From Exiguobacterium profundum (GTDB taxonomy: Bacteria > Bacillota > Bacilli > Exiguobacteriales > Exiguobacteriaceae), in assembly GCF_001909285.1 (NCBI RefSeq), contig NZ_MRSV01000001.1, forward strand, positions 1,073,331 to 1,137,330: DNA of 64,000 bases. The letters run 5' to 3'. Made by a program: the position numbers and the translations under genes. Below the pieces are notes generated by a model. That model searched no databases and was not told where the DNA came from. It saw only the letters and a program-made list of their open reading frames with translations. Below are positions 55,288 through 63,720 of the stretch, one piece after another (within the stretch, counting starts at the first letter, position 1; each line of letters begins with the position of its first letter).

Positions 55288-56649
55288 ATGCTACCAGTGA
55301 AAAAGAATGATCGTCTCGATGTCCACGTCCACGACTTGACCCATGAAGGGGCGGGTGTGGCACGTGTCGACGGCTATACGTTGTTCGTCCCGAACGCGTT
55401 ACCGGGTGAGACGGTCGAAATCGTCGTGACGAAGACGAACAAGCAGTACGGGTTCGCCCGATTGTTGAACGTGAAAGAAGCGAGCGCTGACCGCGTCGAG
55501 CCACCGTGCCCGATTTTTTATCAGTTTTTCGGCTGTCAGCTGCAACACTTCAGTTATGAAGGACAACTTCGCCAGAAACGAGAACGTGTCGTCGATGCGC
55601 TCAAGCGTCTTGGTCAGTTCGACGTGCCGGTCCATGACACGATCGGGATGCCAGAACCTTGGCGCTACCGCAACAAGGCGCAAGTCCCGTTCAAACAAGA
55701 AGGAGACCGTCTCGTTTCAGGCTTCTATCGTCCTCGTTCCCATGATATCGTCGAGATGAGCGAATGTTTGATTCAAGATGAGCGCAATGATCAGGCGATC
55801 CAAGTCGTCCGTGATGTGTTGGATGCTCGCGGTGTGCCGGCGTATGACGAGAAGACAGGACGTGGGGTCATCCGTCACGTGATGGCCCGTTACGGGTACC
55901 ATTCGGGTGAACTGATGATCGTCCTCATCACGAAGACGACGAAGCTAAAAGGTGTGAATGAGATCGTCGCCGATATCGTCGAGCGTCTTCCAGACGTGAC
56001 GTCGATCATGCAAAACGTCAACCCGGACAAGACGAACGTCATCCTCGGGGCGACGAACAAGTTGCTCTACGGCCACGAGACGATTGAGGATAAAATCGCA
56101 GGACTCACGTTCACGATCTCTCCGCACTCGTTCTTCCAAGTCAATCCGGTTCAAACGGAGAAGTTGTACGGGATAGCGCTGGAGTACGCACAACTGTCAG
56201 GTACGGAACAAGTCGTCGATGCGTATTGCGGCATCGGGACGATCAGTCTGTTCCTCGCCCGGAAAGCGGCGCACGTGTATGGTGTTGAAGTCGTTCCAGA
56301 AGCGATCGAGGATGCGAAACAGAATGCGCTCGTCAATGAGATCGATAACGTGACGTACGCATGTGGCGCGGCGGAAGACGTGCTTCCAGAGTGGAAGAAA
56401 GACGGTGTGAACCCGGACGTCATCGTCGTCGACCCACCACGTAAAGGCTGTGCCGAATCGTTCCTTGAGACGATGGTCGAGATGGGACCGAAACGGATTG
56501 TATACGTTTCTTGTAACGTCGCGACGCAGGCTCGTGATATGCGTTACCTCGCCGACCGTGGCTATCGCTTGATGGAAGTGACACCGGTCGACATGTTCCC
56601 GCATACGGCTCATGTGGAGACAGTGGCGTGGATGGAGAAAGTAGAATAA
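55288..56649 (+). CDS. rlmCD: 23S rRNA (uracil-C5)-methyltransferase, RlmCD/RumA type
   Basis: 453 residues from the ATG with GGAAGGAG upstream. TRAM domain (1-65, DVHVHDLTHEGAGVARVDGY), iron-sulfur Cys pattern PPCPIFYQFFGCQLQHF, SAM site VVDAYCGIGTISLFLA, catalytic loop VSCNVATQARDM and VDPPRKGC. It methylates uridines 747 and 1939-type positions of 23S rRNA. The AT-rich restriction island begins directly after its terminator. Confidence 0.93.
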   Translation: MLPVKKNDRLDVHVHDLTHEGAGVARVDGYTLFVPNALPGETVEIVVTKTNKQYGFARLLNVKEASADRVEPPCPIFYQFFGCQLQHFSYEGQLRQKRERVVDALKRLGQFDVPVHDTIGMPEPWRYRNKAQVPFKQEGDRLVSGFYRPRSHDIVEMSECLIQDERNDQAIQVVRDVLDARGVPAYDEKTGRGVIRHVMARYGYHSGELMIVLITKTTKLKGVNEIVADIVERLPDVTSIMQNVNPDKTNVILGATNKLLYGHETIEDKIAGLTFTISPHSFFQVNPVQTEKLYGIALEYAQLSGTEQVVDAYCGIGTISLFLARKAAHVYGVEVVPEAIEDAKQNALVNEIDNVTYACGAAEDVLPEWKKDGVNPDVIVVDPPRKGCAESFLETMVEMGPKRIVYVSCNVATQARDMRYLADRGYRLMEVTPVDMFPHTAHVETVAWMEKVE

Positions 56650-56658
56650 GATGAATGT

Positions 56659-56696
56659 AACATGCCTTCGATTGATTCAATCAAGGGCATGTTTTA
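56659..56696 (+). terminator. Terminator of rlmCD
   Basis: ACATGCC / GGGCATGT with inner TTGATTG/CAATCAA, followed by TTTTATT. Confidence 0.82.
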
Positions 56697-56898
56697 TTAT
56701 TTACAACCTATTTTTATGATTATAGAGCATAAATTATTAAGTGCACTACGTATGGGTTTATACGTATATATTTCTCTAGTTATGTAATATGTTAAAAAAG
56801 AAGTTATAAATATTTATGAAATACGAATAGGATGAAAATAATTAAATATTAGTTTTATTCCGAAAAGATATGGTGTATCTTTTTAGAATTTAAAAATG

Positions 56899-56986
56899 TT
56901 ACTTTCACGAACTCGGATAATGACTATATTATTATGATTTAAGTTAACTTTGTTAGTTTGTTAGTCGAAGTACATAGTGAAAGTAA
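56899..56986. promoter_or_regulatory. Inverted repeats flanking the nuclease promoter region
   Basis: TTACTTTCAC (56899-56908) and its exact complement GTGAAAGTAA (56977-56986) flank a 68-bp AT-rich stretch that also holds two adjacent copies of TTTGTTAG (56949-56964). Placement suggests control of the downstream endonuclease; no C-protein gene is present. Confidence 0.45.
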
Positions 56987-57024
56987 TTGAAAATGTAAAA
57001 TTTTTTATTTAAAGGAGGCTTATT

Positions 57025-58644
57025 ATGAACAAAGAATACAAGTCGGTTCGAGAGATAAAAGAACATGGTGAAGCTGCTATAGGAAAGAGGATTCGAGAAC
57101 TTGTTTCAAAAGAGAGCGTTAATAGTTGGTATGTAAACCCCAAAAATAAAGGGTGGATTGGTAATTCTATCGAAAAAGATTGGTTTGGATTAGAAAATAA
57201 TAGTAGGCCAGAAGCTGACTTCGACACATTAGGTGTAGAGCTTAAGTGTGCAGGACTTAAATTTTTTAAAAGAGATGGTTTTTGGGCTGCGAATGAAAGG
57301 TTAGTACTTAATATCTTTGATTACGATGAGAAAAACAAAAAAGATTTTCAAACTTCTTCTTTTTTAAAAAAATCTAACTTAATAAAACTGGTGTTATATA
57401 AATATGACCCGATTGAATATTATAGTTTTGAAGGAAAAGAATATCCAATCTATCCTGATTTTATTGTGTCTGACTCCATTCTTTTTAATTTATACGACTT
57501 AATGGAAGAAGATTTAGATATAATTAGAAATGACTGGGAATTAATAATGAATATGATTAGGGAAGGACGTGCTGATGAAATTTCTGAAGGTATGACACAA
57601 TATCTTGGTGCTGTTACTAAGGGAGGAAAAAAAAAAAAAAACCTTACATCACAACCTTTCAGTGACAAAAGGGCACATAGACGAGCTTTTTCGCTGAAAC
57701 CGTCGTATATGAAAGAAATCACGAGACGTATCGTCAATAGACAGTTAACAAGTTCGACAACGTATGATTCATATGTCATTGACTATCCAGAGCTACATGA
57801 ACAATCATTTGACACGCAGTATGACACTAGAGAACATATAATAACTAACCCATCTGAATTACACACAAAAACGTTTGAAGAAATCATTCTAAATCGACTA
57901 AAACCATATCATGGAATGAACAAAAAGATATTAGGGGAAGAATTTGGAGTAAACATACCAGCTAAGAATGATAAAGCTAGTTCTCGATTGATAACACAAA
58001 AAATGTTTAATTTACAAAATGATTTAGAAGAAACTGACGAGTTTAAAAAAGCTGGGATTGTTTTGAAAATTATTACCGTGAAGTCAAATAAGAGGAAAAA
58101 GGAATCTAAAAAAAGATTAACAACTGAAGGGTTTAAACTTGAGTCGGATATTAGCTTTATTAAAGATATTTGTGATTTAGAATGGGAAGACACGCGAGTA
58201 TATGATTATCTTTCAACAACAAAATTTTTATTATTCATTTATGAGGAAACTTCTAAAGGAGAGATATTCAAAGGGGCAAAGTTCTGGTATATGCCTGAAG
58301 AAGATCTTGTGAAGAGGGTTAGTGAAACGTGGAGAAAAAAAAAAAAAATTCTTATCGAAGGTGTTGAATTAACATATAAACCTGTAAATAACAAAAAAGG
58401 ATTTGTAGTAATAAATAATCTACCTAGTAATTCAAATAACACTGGAGTTCTTCATATAAGACCATCGGCAGAAAAATCAGAATATTTTGAAGGGAAAAAT
58501 TCTAGTCGCCTTCCTACGCCTGCTCGTTGGAAAAATAGACCGGAAAATATGGAGAACGTTTTGACGAATGATTATATGGTTAAACAAGCATTTTGGCTAA
58601 ATAAGAACTATATGTATCAACAGGTAAAAGAATATTTTGAGTGA
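57025..58644 (+). CDS. Sau3AI/MutH-like type II restriction endonuclease
   Basis: 539 residues; Sau3AI is about 490. Strong resemblance by memory to Sau3AI: ERLVLNIFDYDEK, FQTSSFLKKSN, ADEISEGMTQYLGAVTKG, AHRRAFSLKPSYM and the C-terminal KQAFWLNKNYMYQQVKEY. The MutH-type active site is Asp...Glu-x-Lys in RPEADFDTLGVELKCAG (about residue 71-84). Two MutH-like halves are expected: the N-terminal catalytic, the C-terminal DNA-binding. The likely target is GATC. AAAGGAGG precedes the ATG. A15 and A14 tracts lie in the gene (codons for KKKK). Codon use is far more AT-rich than neighbours. No methyltransferase is seen. Confidence 0.88.
   Translation: MNKEYKSVREIKEHGEAAIGKRIRELVSKESVNSWYVNPKNKGWIGNSIEKDWFGLENNSRPEADFDTLGVELKCAGLKFFKRDGFWAANERLVLNIFDYDEKNKKDFQTSSFLKKSNLIKLVLYKYDPIEYYSFEGKEYPIYPDFIVSDSILFNLYDLMEEDLDIIRNDWELIMNMIREGRADEISEGMTQYLGAVTKGGKKKKNLTSQPFSDKRAHRRAFSLKPSYMKEITRRIVNRQLTSSTTYDSYVIDYPELHEQSFDTQYDTREHIITNPSELHTKTFEEIILNRLKPYHGMNKKILGEEFGVNIPAKNDKASSRLITQKMFNLQNDLEETDEFKKAGIVLKIITVKSNKRKKESKKRLTTEGFKLESDISFIKDICDLEWEDTRVYDYLSTTKFLLFIYEETSKGEIFKGAKFWYMPEEDLVKRVSETWRKKKKILIEGVELTYKPVNNKKGFVVINNLPSNSNNTGVLHIRPSAEKSEYFEGKNSSRLPTPARWKNRPENMENVLTNDYMVKQAFWLNKNYMYQQVKEYFE
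57627..57641 (+). repeat. A15 tract within endonuclease gene
   Basis: Fifteen A starting in the last base of a GGA codon and encoding KKKK; slippage by one would shift the frame. Located where Sau3AI has a variable short loop. Confidence 0.9.
58335..58348 (+). repeat. A14 tract within endonuclease gene
   Basis: Fourteen A encoding part of RKKKKI in the C-terminal half; a second site for slippage. Confidence 0.9.
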
Positions 58645-58675
58645 TTTGGATTTTTCAGAAGTCGAATATAATATT

Positions 58676-58705
58676 AAGGGTGATTTCTATATAGATATCA
58701 CCCTT
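58676..58705 (+). terminator. Terminator of the endonuclease gene
   Basis: AAGGGTGAT / ATCACCCTT with an inner TCTATATAGA dyad, followed by ATATTATT; weak U tract. Confidence 0.65.
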
Positions 58706-58869
58706 ATATTATTATAAAAAATTTCAATTAAATATTTAGTGACTGCTTTTTTAAAGGGTTCTTTCTAGTGAACGGACTAAGCACCTATTCTTATTTTCAT
58801 GGTCGAATAAAGAAGAGATTTTTAATTGCTCTCTACTATATTTATTGATAACTGAAAGGAGAGTCGGAG

Positions 58870-59463
58870 ATGAGGAAAATCATTGTTCTGGAACACCTGT
58901 CGTTAGACGGTGTGATTCAAGCACCAGGTGGGAGAGAAGAAGATTTAAGTGGGGATTTCATGCATGGGGGATGGACGGAACCTTTTTCGAGCCAAGATCT
59001 CGGAATTTGGATTCGGACGCAAATGCATAGTGAGTTTGATTTGTTGCTCGGTCGAAAGACATATGACCAATGGGCGAGTTACTGGCCGAACCACGATGAC
59101 GTCTGGCCGGAAGCCAACCGGGCGATGAAGTATGTGGTAACACGGCAATCACAGGATTCACGATGGGAGTCAACGATGCTTCTGACAGAACCAGTCGAAG
59201 CGTTGAAACGACTCAAACAAGAAGAGGGACCCGATTTACACGTCTGGGGAAGCAGCGAACTTGTGCATACGCTACTCGCGAACGACCTCATCGATGAAGT
59301 TCGACTGATTGTATATCCCATCATCATCGGTTCAGGCAAACGACTTTTCCCAGACGGCAACATCTTGCCACTACACCTCGACGTGATCGAGCAACAGCTG
59401 ATGCCGAACGGGGTCCATGTTGTTCGGTATGGGCGCCTTCAATCGGTAGGGGGGAAGATATGA
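58870..59463 (+). CDS. Dihydrofolate-reductase-like protein (RibD C-terminal type)
   Basis: 197 residues. MRKIIVLEHLSLDGVIQAPGG, LLLGRKTYDQW, WGSSELVHTLLANDLIDEV and YPIIIGSGKRLF are the YyaP/RibD-C patterns. Probably an NADPH-dependent reductase; substrate unknown. AAAGGAGAG precedes the ATG. Its stop overlaps the next gene (ATGA), so the two are coupled. Codon use returns to the chromosomal norm here. Confidence 0.9.
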   Translation: MRKIIVLEHLSLDGVIQAPGGREEDLSGDFMHGGWTEPFSSQDLGIWIRTQMHSEFDLLLGRKTYDQWASYWPNHDDVWPEANRAMKYVVTRQSQDSRWESTMLLTEPVEALKRLKQEEGPDLHVWGSSELVHTLLANDLIDEVRLIVYPIIIGSGKRLFPDGNILPLHLDVIEQQLMPNGVHVVRYGRLQSVGGKI

Positions 59464-59993
59464 GAATCGAGCAACACCTCGAAATGACCGTATCAGAATC
59501 GATGGATAAGGAGCTAACTGAGCTATTACAACATGCGTTTCCCTCAATTTATCCGAATCGCCGCTACTTCAAGCAATTACCCCATTTCCGACTCATCGCG
59601 TATGAAGACGAACGGATCATTGGACAAGTCGGGTTAGACTTTCGTGTGATGAATATGAACGGGGAATCGATTCACGTGCTCGGCATCATCGATCTGTGTG
59701 TCCGGGAAGAAGTTCGGGGACGTGGGGTCGGACGGGCACTGATGAAAAAAGTCATTGCTCTTGGGGAAACGTACCCCATCGATTTTCTTCTGTTATTCGC
59801 AGACCGACCAGACCTCTACGAACGCATTGGGTTTCACACGGTATCTAACACATGCACGTGGCTTCAAATCAATGACGAGAATCAGACGACACGCGGAATC
59901 GGTGAGGCATCGTTTGAAGAATTGATGATTCGTCAGGTGGGAGACAAACGATGGAGCGACGGAACACTCGATTTGCTTGGATATTTATACTAG
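59460..59993 (+). CDS. GNAT family N-acetyltransferase
   Basis: 177 residues. The acetyl-CoA loop is CVREEVRGRGVGRALM near residue 80-95; RPDLYERIGFHTV follows, as in GNAT proteins of the general type. Acts on an unknown amine. It overlaps the preceding reductase gene by four bases and is followed 10 bp later by the frameshifted gene. Confidence 0.9.
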   Translation: MRIEQHLEMTVSESMDKELTELLQHAFPSIYPNRRYFKQLPHFRLIAYEDERIIGQVGLDFRVMNMNGESIHVLGIIDLCVREEVRGRGVGRALMKKVIALGETYPIDFLLLFADRPDLYERIGFHTVSNTCTWLQINDENQTTRGIGEASFEELMIRQVGDKRWSDGTLDLLGYLY

Positions 59994-60003
59994 GGGGATA
60001 TCG

Positions 60004-60619
60004 ATGAATCTTGAACAAGTGACAAAAATGTATGAGACGTATAAACAAAAAATCGGGGACCGAAAACAAGTGTATGAAACGATTGCTGATACTTTTGACG
60101 TAAAGCAGGCGCTCTATCCGGAGTCACGTCGACGTCGCCCCTTCCCTCGTCATCCCTCATGTCATCTATGTCGACAGTTTCAAAGGGACGATTCGTTTCT
60201 TCAAGCAAATTGAAACGGTACAGGAGCTGATGGATCAACGAAAGGAATATAATGAGCCGTGTACGATTGAATTTTTTGGTCAGGACTATACGCAGCCGCT
60301 CGACATCGAACCCGTTGACTTGATCATCTCGCAATATGCGGGGTTTGTCGGTCAGGCGACGAAACAATATTTGAAGCCGCGTGGCATCTTGCTCTGTAAC
60401 GATAGCCATGGAGATGCGACGTTGGCGCAATTCGATAAAACGTTCGAGCTGATTGGGGTCATGGGAAGTACAAATGAACTCATTCAGACAGGGCTCGACG
60501 ATTATTTCCGATTGCCGAAAGGGAAAGACGTCGATGTAGCCGAAGTGAAGAAGACGATGAAAGGTCCAATGTATACGAAGTCAGTTGAGAATTATGTGTT
60601 TCAAAAAAGGAGGGATTGA
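60004..60619 (+). pseudogene. Frameshifted conserved gene
   Basis: An ATG (MNLEQVTKMYETYKQKIGDR) with GGGGATATCG upstream reads to ...KQALYPE, then turns to unlike sequence. The next frame continues plausibly: SHVDVAPSLVIPHVIYVDSF, then MDQRKEYNEPCTIEFF and QYAGFVGQATKQYLKPRG to the TGA at 60617. One missing G near 60120 (YPG-SHVDV) restores a single ~204-residue protein. The family is not known to me; the second half looks like a methyltransferase-type Rossmann core. It could also be a sequencing error. Confidence 0.75.
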
Positions 60620-61060
60620 ATGAAGCAATATACGATTCGAACTCGTAACGTCCCGCTTTCCCTGCATGACGCGGTCATCACGGAAGCGACTTTTATGGGT
60701 TCGACAATCCGTCTCGTTTTTGCGGATGGCATCCGTGACTTGTTCAAGAAAGAAGCGGTATGGACGGGACGTGCCGTCGTGACAATCTCGAACGTAGACC
60801 GGGATTCTTCGTCGCTCGTCCGCTTCGGTGAATCGTCTTATTCGGTATGTCCGATCGAACAATTAGGTCAGTTTGTTAAAATGGGGCGCTTCGAAATCAT
60901 CGATGAACTGTACGGATATCGGCAACTATTGTTCCGCTGCATGTGGTTGACCGATACGATGTGTGAGGCGGTGGAGCTGAGTCTATCCCATTCAAGTGAG
61001 CTCGTCATCCGATGGGAAGACGAGCCGTCCGAAGCGATGTATGAATCTGAATCATTTTGA
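60620..61060 (+). CDS. Hypothetical protein, 146 aa
   Basis: Not recognised. 146 residues, mainly beta-strand by pattern (VITEATFMGSTIRLVFADGI; VVTISNVDRDSSSLVRFG), with two Cys (CPIEQ, RCMWL). No signal or membrane span. The ATG directly follows the stop of the frameshifted gene, with AGGAGGG upstream. Its 3' end overlaps the convergent tmrB stop by nine bases. Confidence 0.7.
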   Translation: MKQYTIRTRNVPLSLHDAVITEATFMGSTIRLVFADGIRDLFKKEAVWTGRAVVTISNVDRDSSSLVRFGESSYSVCPIEQLGQFVKMGRFEIIDELYGYRQLLFRCMWLTDTMCEAVELSLSHSSELVIRWEDEPSEAMYESESF

Positions 61061-61579
61061 GGCAAGTGTGAGACCGACATGATCGGCGACCGCTCGCGCA
61101 ACATCTTGTTTTGATAGGTGATCTGTTACAATTTTTTCTGCATGGATTTCAGATTGAAATGCGGACTGGCAGCGAACAATCTGCGCTTTCCCCCAAGAGT
61201 TGAACCATTCGAAACGTTTATTCAATCGTTTCACGAGCGTTTGTCGATGCGCTTCAAGGATCAAATGACGTACGTCGATCCCGTCCCGCTGAAGCCGACC
61301 GATGATTTCGTCTACATACGTTGCGTCCACCAATGTCATGGGAACGAGGATGACCCCATCGAAGGACGTGGCAATCTTCGACAACATCCGATAGTTGAAC
61401 TCCCGCCATTCCGGATGGTGCTGAAAATCGGGCTGTTGAAGGCTTTTTGGCAATTGGTTCCGAATGAAAAAGCCGACTTGTTCCGGGTCGTAGAGAAACG
61501 CATTCGGCAACTGTTTCTCAAGTAGCTTGGCACAGGTTGTCTTGCCCGAACCGAATGCGCCGTTAATCCATATAATCAT
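61052..61579 (-). CDS. tmrB: TmrB-like ATP-binding protein
   Basis: 175 residues from the ATG at 61579 with GGGGGGA seven bases upstream. P-loop INGAFGSGKTT at residues 5-15; YDPEQVGFFIRNQLPK, HPEWREFNYRMLSKI and the C-terminal helix (HLSKQDVARAVADHVGL) resemble B. subtilis TmrB, which gives tunicamycin resistance from the membrane side. It stands alone. Confidence 0.87.
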   Translation of the reverse strand: MIIWINGAFGSGKTTCAKLLEKQLPNAFLYDPEQVGFFIRNQLPKSLQQPDFQHHPEWREFNYRMLSKIATSFDGVILVPMTLVDATYVDEIIGRLQRDGIDVRHLILEAHRQTLVKRLNKRFEWFNSWGKAQIVRCQSAFQSEIHAEKIVTDHLSKQDVARAVADHVGLTLASK

Positions 61580-61672
61580 CAAAGTCCCCCCATTTTTCAT
61601 CATGTTTTCTTGCAATTATAACGTATAGTTGAGTTTGCAGAATCCTATAGATTGACTAAAGGAGATTGAAAC

Positions 61673-62542
61673 ATGTTATCGATTGATGTATATGTTGTCC
61701 ATGCTTTTTCAAAAGATGGTGAAGGAGGGAATGCGGCTGGGGTCGTATTACATGCAGATGCCTTAACCGAATTAGAAATGAAACAGATTGCGAAGAAGGT
61801 CGGTTACAGTGAGACTGCCTTCGTGAGTCAATCGCATCATGCGGATGTCCGCGTCCGTTTTTTCACACCTGAAGAGGAAGTCGACCTCTGTGGTCATGCA
61901 ACGATTGCAACGTTTCATGTATTGAAAGAACAAGGTCTACTTGGGAGTGGACGATTTACACAAGAGACGAGAGCTGGTGTGTTAGAGGTCGAGATCCGAA
62001 ATGATTTGACTATTATGATGCAGCAGCGACTCCCAGAATTTTTACCCGTGACAAATCATCAAGAAATTGCTGATTCACTTAAGGTTCCGCTTGAGGTATT
62101 AGATGATCGTTTTCCGATTCTGATCGGTTTCACTGGACTCCGGGATATCCTGATTCCTATCAAATCGCTTACTGAACTATTGTCTATTCAACCGGACTTC
62201 GAAAAAGTGAAGGAAATCAGTCGACAATCTCACGTGGTTGGGTACCATCTTTTCACTCTTGAAACGATGGAGGATGGCATCGCCCATACACGAAATTTTG
62301 CGCCACTATATGGAATCGATGAAGAATCTGCCACTGGAACGTCGAACGGTGCGCTGGCTTGTTATCTGTTCGAGCAATCTCTTGTTTTGAAGAAGTCGTC
62401 TACGCTTGTCATGGAGCAAGGATATGGAATGAAATTTCCGTCAGAAATTTTGGTAGAACTAACTGTAGCAGGAGAAGAAATCTCACACGTCACGGTTGGA
62501 GGAAAGGCGACTACTCTGAGCGTACAACATCTTGATTTCTAG
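61673..62542 (+). CDS. PhzF family epimerase/isomerase
   Basis: 289 residues. VVHAFSKDGEGGNAAGVVL, SETAFVSQ (catalytic Glu) and EVDLCGHATIATFHVL are PhzF motifs; FAPLYGIDEESATGTSNGAL is the second-half match. PhzF folds isomerise small acidic metabolites; substrate unknown. Own ribosome site (AAAGGAGA) and bidirectional terminator. Confidence 0.92.
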   Translation: MLSIDVYVVHAFSKDGEGGNAAGVVLHADALTELEMKQIAKKVGYSETAFVSQSHHADVRVRFFTPEEEVDLCGHATIATFHVLKEQGLLGSGRFTQETRAGVLEVEIRNDLTIMMQQRLPEFLPVTNHQEIADSLKVPLEVLDDRFPILIGFTGLRDILIPIKSLTELLSIQPDFEKVKEISRQSHVVGYHLFTLETMEDGIAHTRNFAPLYGIDEESATGTSNGALACYLFEQSLVLKKSSTLVMEQGYGMKFPSEILVELTVAGEEISHVTVGGKATTLSVQHLDF

Positions 62543-62548
62543 GAACTC

Positions 62549-62576
62549 AAAAGACGAGCCGCGGCTCGTCTTTTTC
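62549..62576. terminator. Bidirectional terminator
   Basis: AAAGACGAGCC / GGCTCGTCTTT followed by TTT, shared by phzF-like and DUF5692 genes. Confidence 0.85.
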
Positions 62577-63519
62577 ATGCTGTCTTAGGATTAGGAGATT
62601 CTGTTTCTCGTAACGCATCGACTCGTTTGTATTCTTCAGTATCGGTCCACAGCTCGTCTTTCAACGGGTTGAGACGTCGTTTCATAATACGTGATACCTG
62701 CATGACGGCGAGCACGACGTTGAGGGCAAGACTGATGAGGGCGAGCGTCCAGTTCGCTGCCGGATTATACGAGACGCTCACATTGAACGTACTGCCGACC
62801 GCAAAGAAGTAAGGGAAGGTCATGACCCACATCATCCAAATCGAGAGCGTTTGGGCACGGTTCTGCATCCATGTTCCTTTCGCCCAAAGGAGAGCAGGGA
62901 TGGTTGCGGCAATGTTCAACGCAAATCCGGAATAAAATGCGTTACCTGGTGCACACGAATAGACGTAGGAGATGTTCCAGATTCCATATGCGATGATCCA
63001 CAATTTCGTCTGGTCCGGCCAAATCATATCGACTCGCTTACCGGACGTCGCAAAGATACCGAACCAGCCACAAATGGTGAGGATGTTCAAAATTCCGGCG
63101 AAGGCGTTGACGTAGTTCCACCCACCGGAGATGTAATTCATGCCGTCGACGACCCCATCAAATCCCATGAAGCCGACTTGAAACTCCCGTATAACGGCCT
63201 CCATGATATTGATGGCAAGAATGGCCGGGACGAGTACTAAATACCAAGGATGTTTCTTATGGTAGTTCGTGAAGCGGATGACCATGTAGATGAGCGCGCC
63301 GGCGAGTGCCGAATACACCTTCACCCAATGGAACCACGACGTGATTTCCGAATCGACGACAAACAACCAGATTGGAGTCAGTGCGATCGGTAACGCCATG
63401 AACATAAGTTGGCTCGCCCGTTTACCAGAACGGACGAACTCGTTAAACCCCATCAGCAGTCCAAGGACGACGAACCACATGACGACGTTATACCAAGGCA
63501 TTGATTCGAAGAAAAACAT
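62575..63519 (-). CDS. DUF5692 membrane protein
   Basis: 314 residues from the ATG with AAAGGAG nine bases upstream. About eight to nine membrane helices; the first hydrophobic span is YNVVMWFVVLGLLMGF. It fits DUF5692 by topology and by landmarks (FGVDG-like FDGVVDGMNYISGGWNYVNA, SCAPGNAFYSGFALNIA). Function unknown. Divergent from a TetR gene with an operator between, so it is likely that regulator's target. A cre-like box also lies in the shared promoter region. Confidence 0.8.
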   Translation of the reverse strand: MFFFESMPWYNVVMWFVVLGLLMGFNEFVRSGKRASQLMFMALPIALTPIWLFVVDSEITSWFHWVKVYSALAGALIYMVIRFTNYHKKHPWYLVLVPAILAINIMEAVIREFQVGFMGFDGVVDGMNYISGGWNYVNAFAGILNILTICGWFGIFATSGKRVDMIWPDQTKLWIIAYGIWNISYVYSCAPGNAFYSGFALNIAATIPALLWAKGTWMQNRAQTLSIWMMWVMTFPYFFAVGSTFNVSVSYNPAANWTLALISLALNVVLAVMQVSRIMKRRLNPLKDELWTDTEEYKRVDALRETESPNPKTA

Positions 63520-63570
63520 AACATGACACTCCTTTCGAAAATGAGATAAACAGAAATAAATGCAGTGACT

Positions 63571-63596
63571 AAACATACCGAACGTTCGTTATGTTT
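63571..63596. promoter_or_regulatory. 26-bp TetR-type operator
   Basis: Palindrome AAACATA(C)CGAACGTTCG(T)TATGTTT, centre at 63583/63584, with one mismatched pair. It lies between the DUF5692 gene and the divergent TetR gene, upstream of the DUF5692 start. Confidence 0.75.
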
Positions 63597-63618
63597 ATGT
63601 GAAAAGTGTAACAAACTA

Positions 63619-63634
63619 TTGTAAGCGCTGTCAA
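63619..63634. promoter_or_regulatory. cre box between DUF5692 and TetR genes
   Basis: TTGTAAGCGCTGTCAA fits the 16-base cre consensus with one deviation. Confidence 0.55.
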
Positions 63635-63720
63635 TAGGGGGTGGGAGCTCACATGGAAGTGTCGAAAGTTTGCCACATCATTATGGTATAATGAGCGTTG
63701 AAAACAGAGGAGGGTGCGAG

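Larger units (their letters stand above)
56650..57024. other. AT-rich leader of the Sau3AI-like gene
   Basis: About 375 bp with no supported gene. It contains the rlmCD terminator, an inverted repeat TACGTAT-GGGTTT-ATACGTA (56747-56766), the inverted repeat TTACTTTCAC / GTGAAAGTAA (56899 and 56977), tandem TTTGTTAG copies (56949-56964) and AT-rich -10-like sites around 56935. Confidence 0.6.

Noticed and set aside
56715-56790. 23-residue hydrophobic frame (MIIEHKLLSALRMG...) upstream of the endonuclease, considered as a C-protein or leader peptide
   Set aside because: No ribosome binding site and no helix-turn-helix; AT-rich DNA gives such frames by chance.
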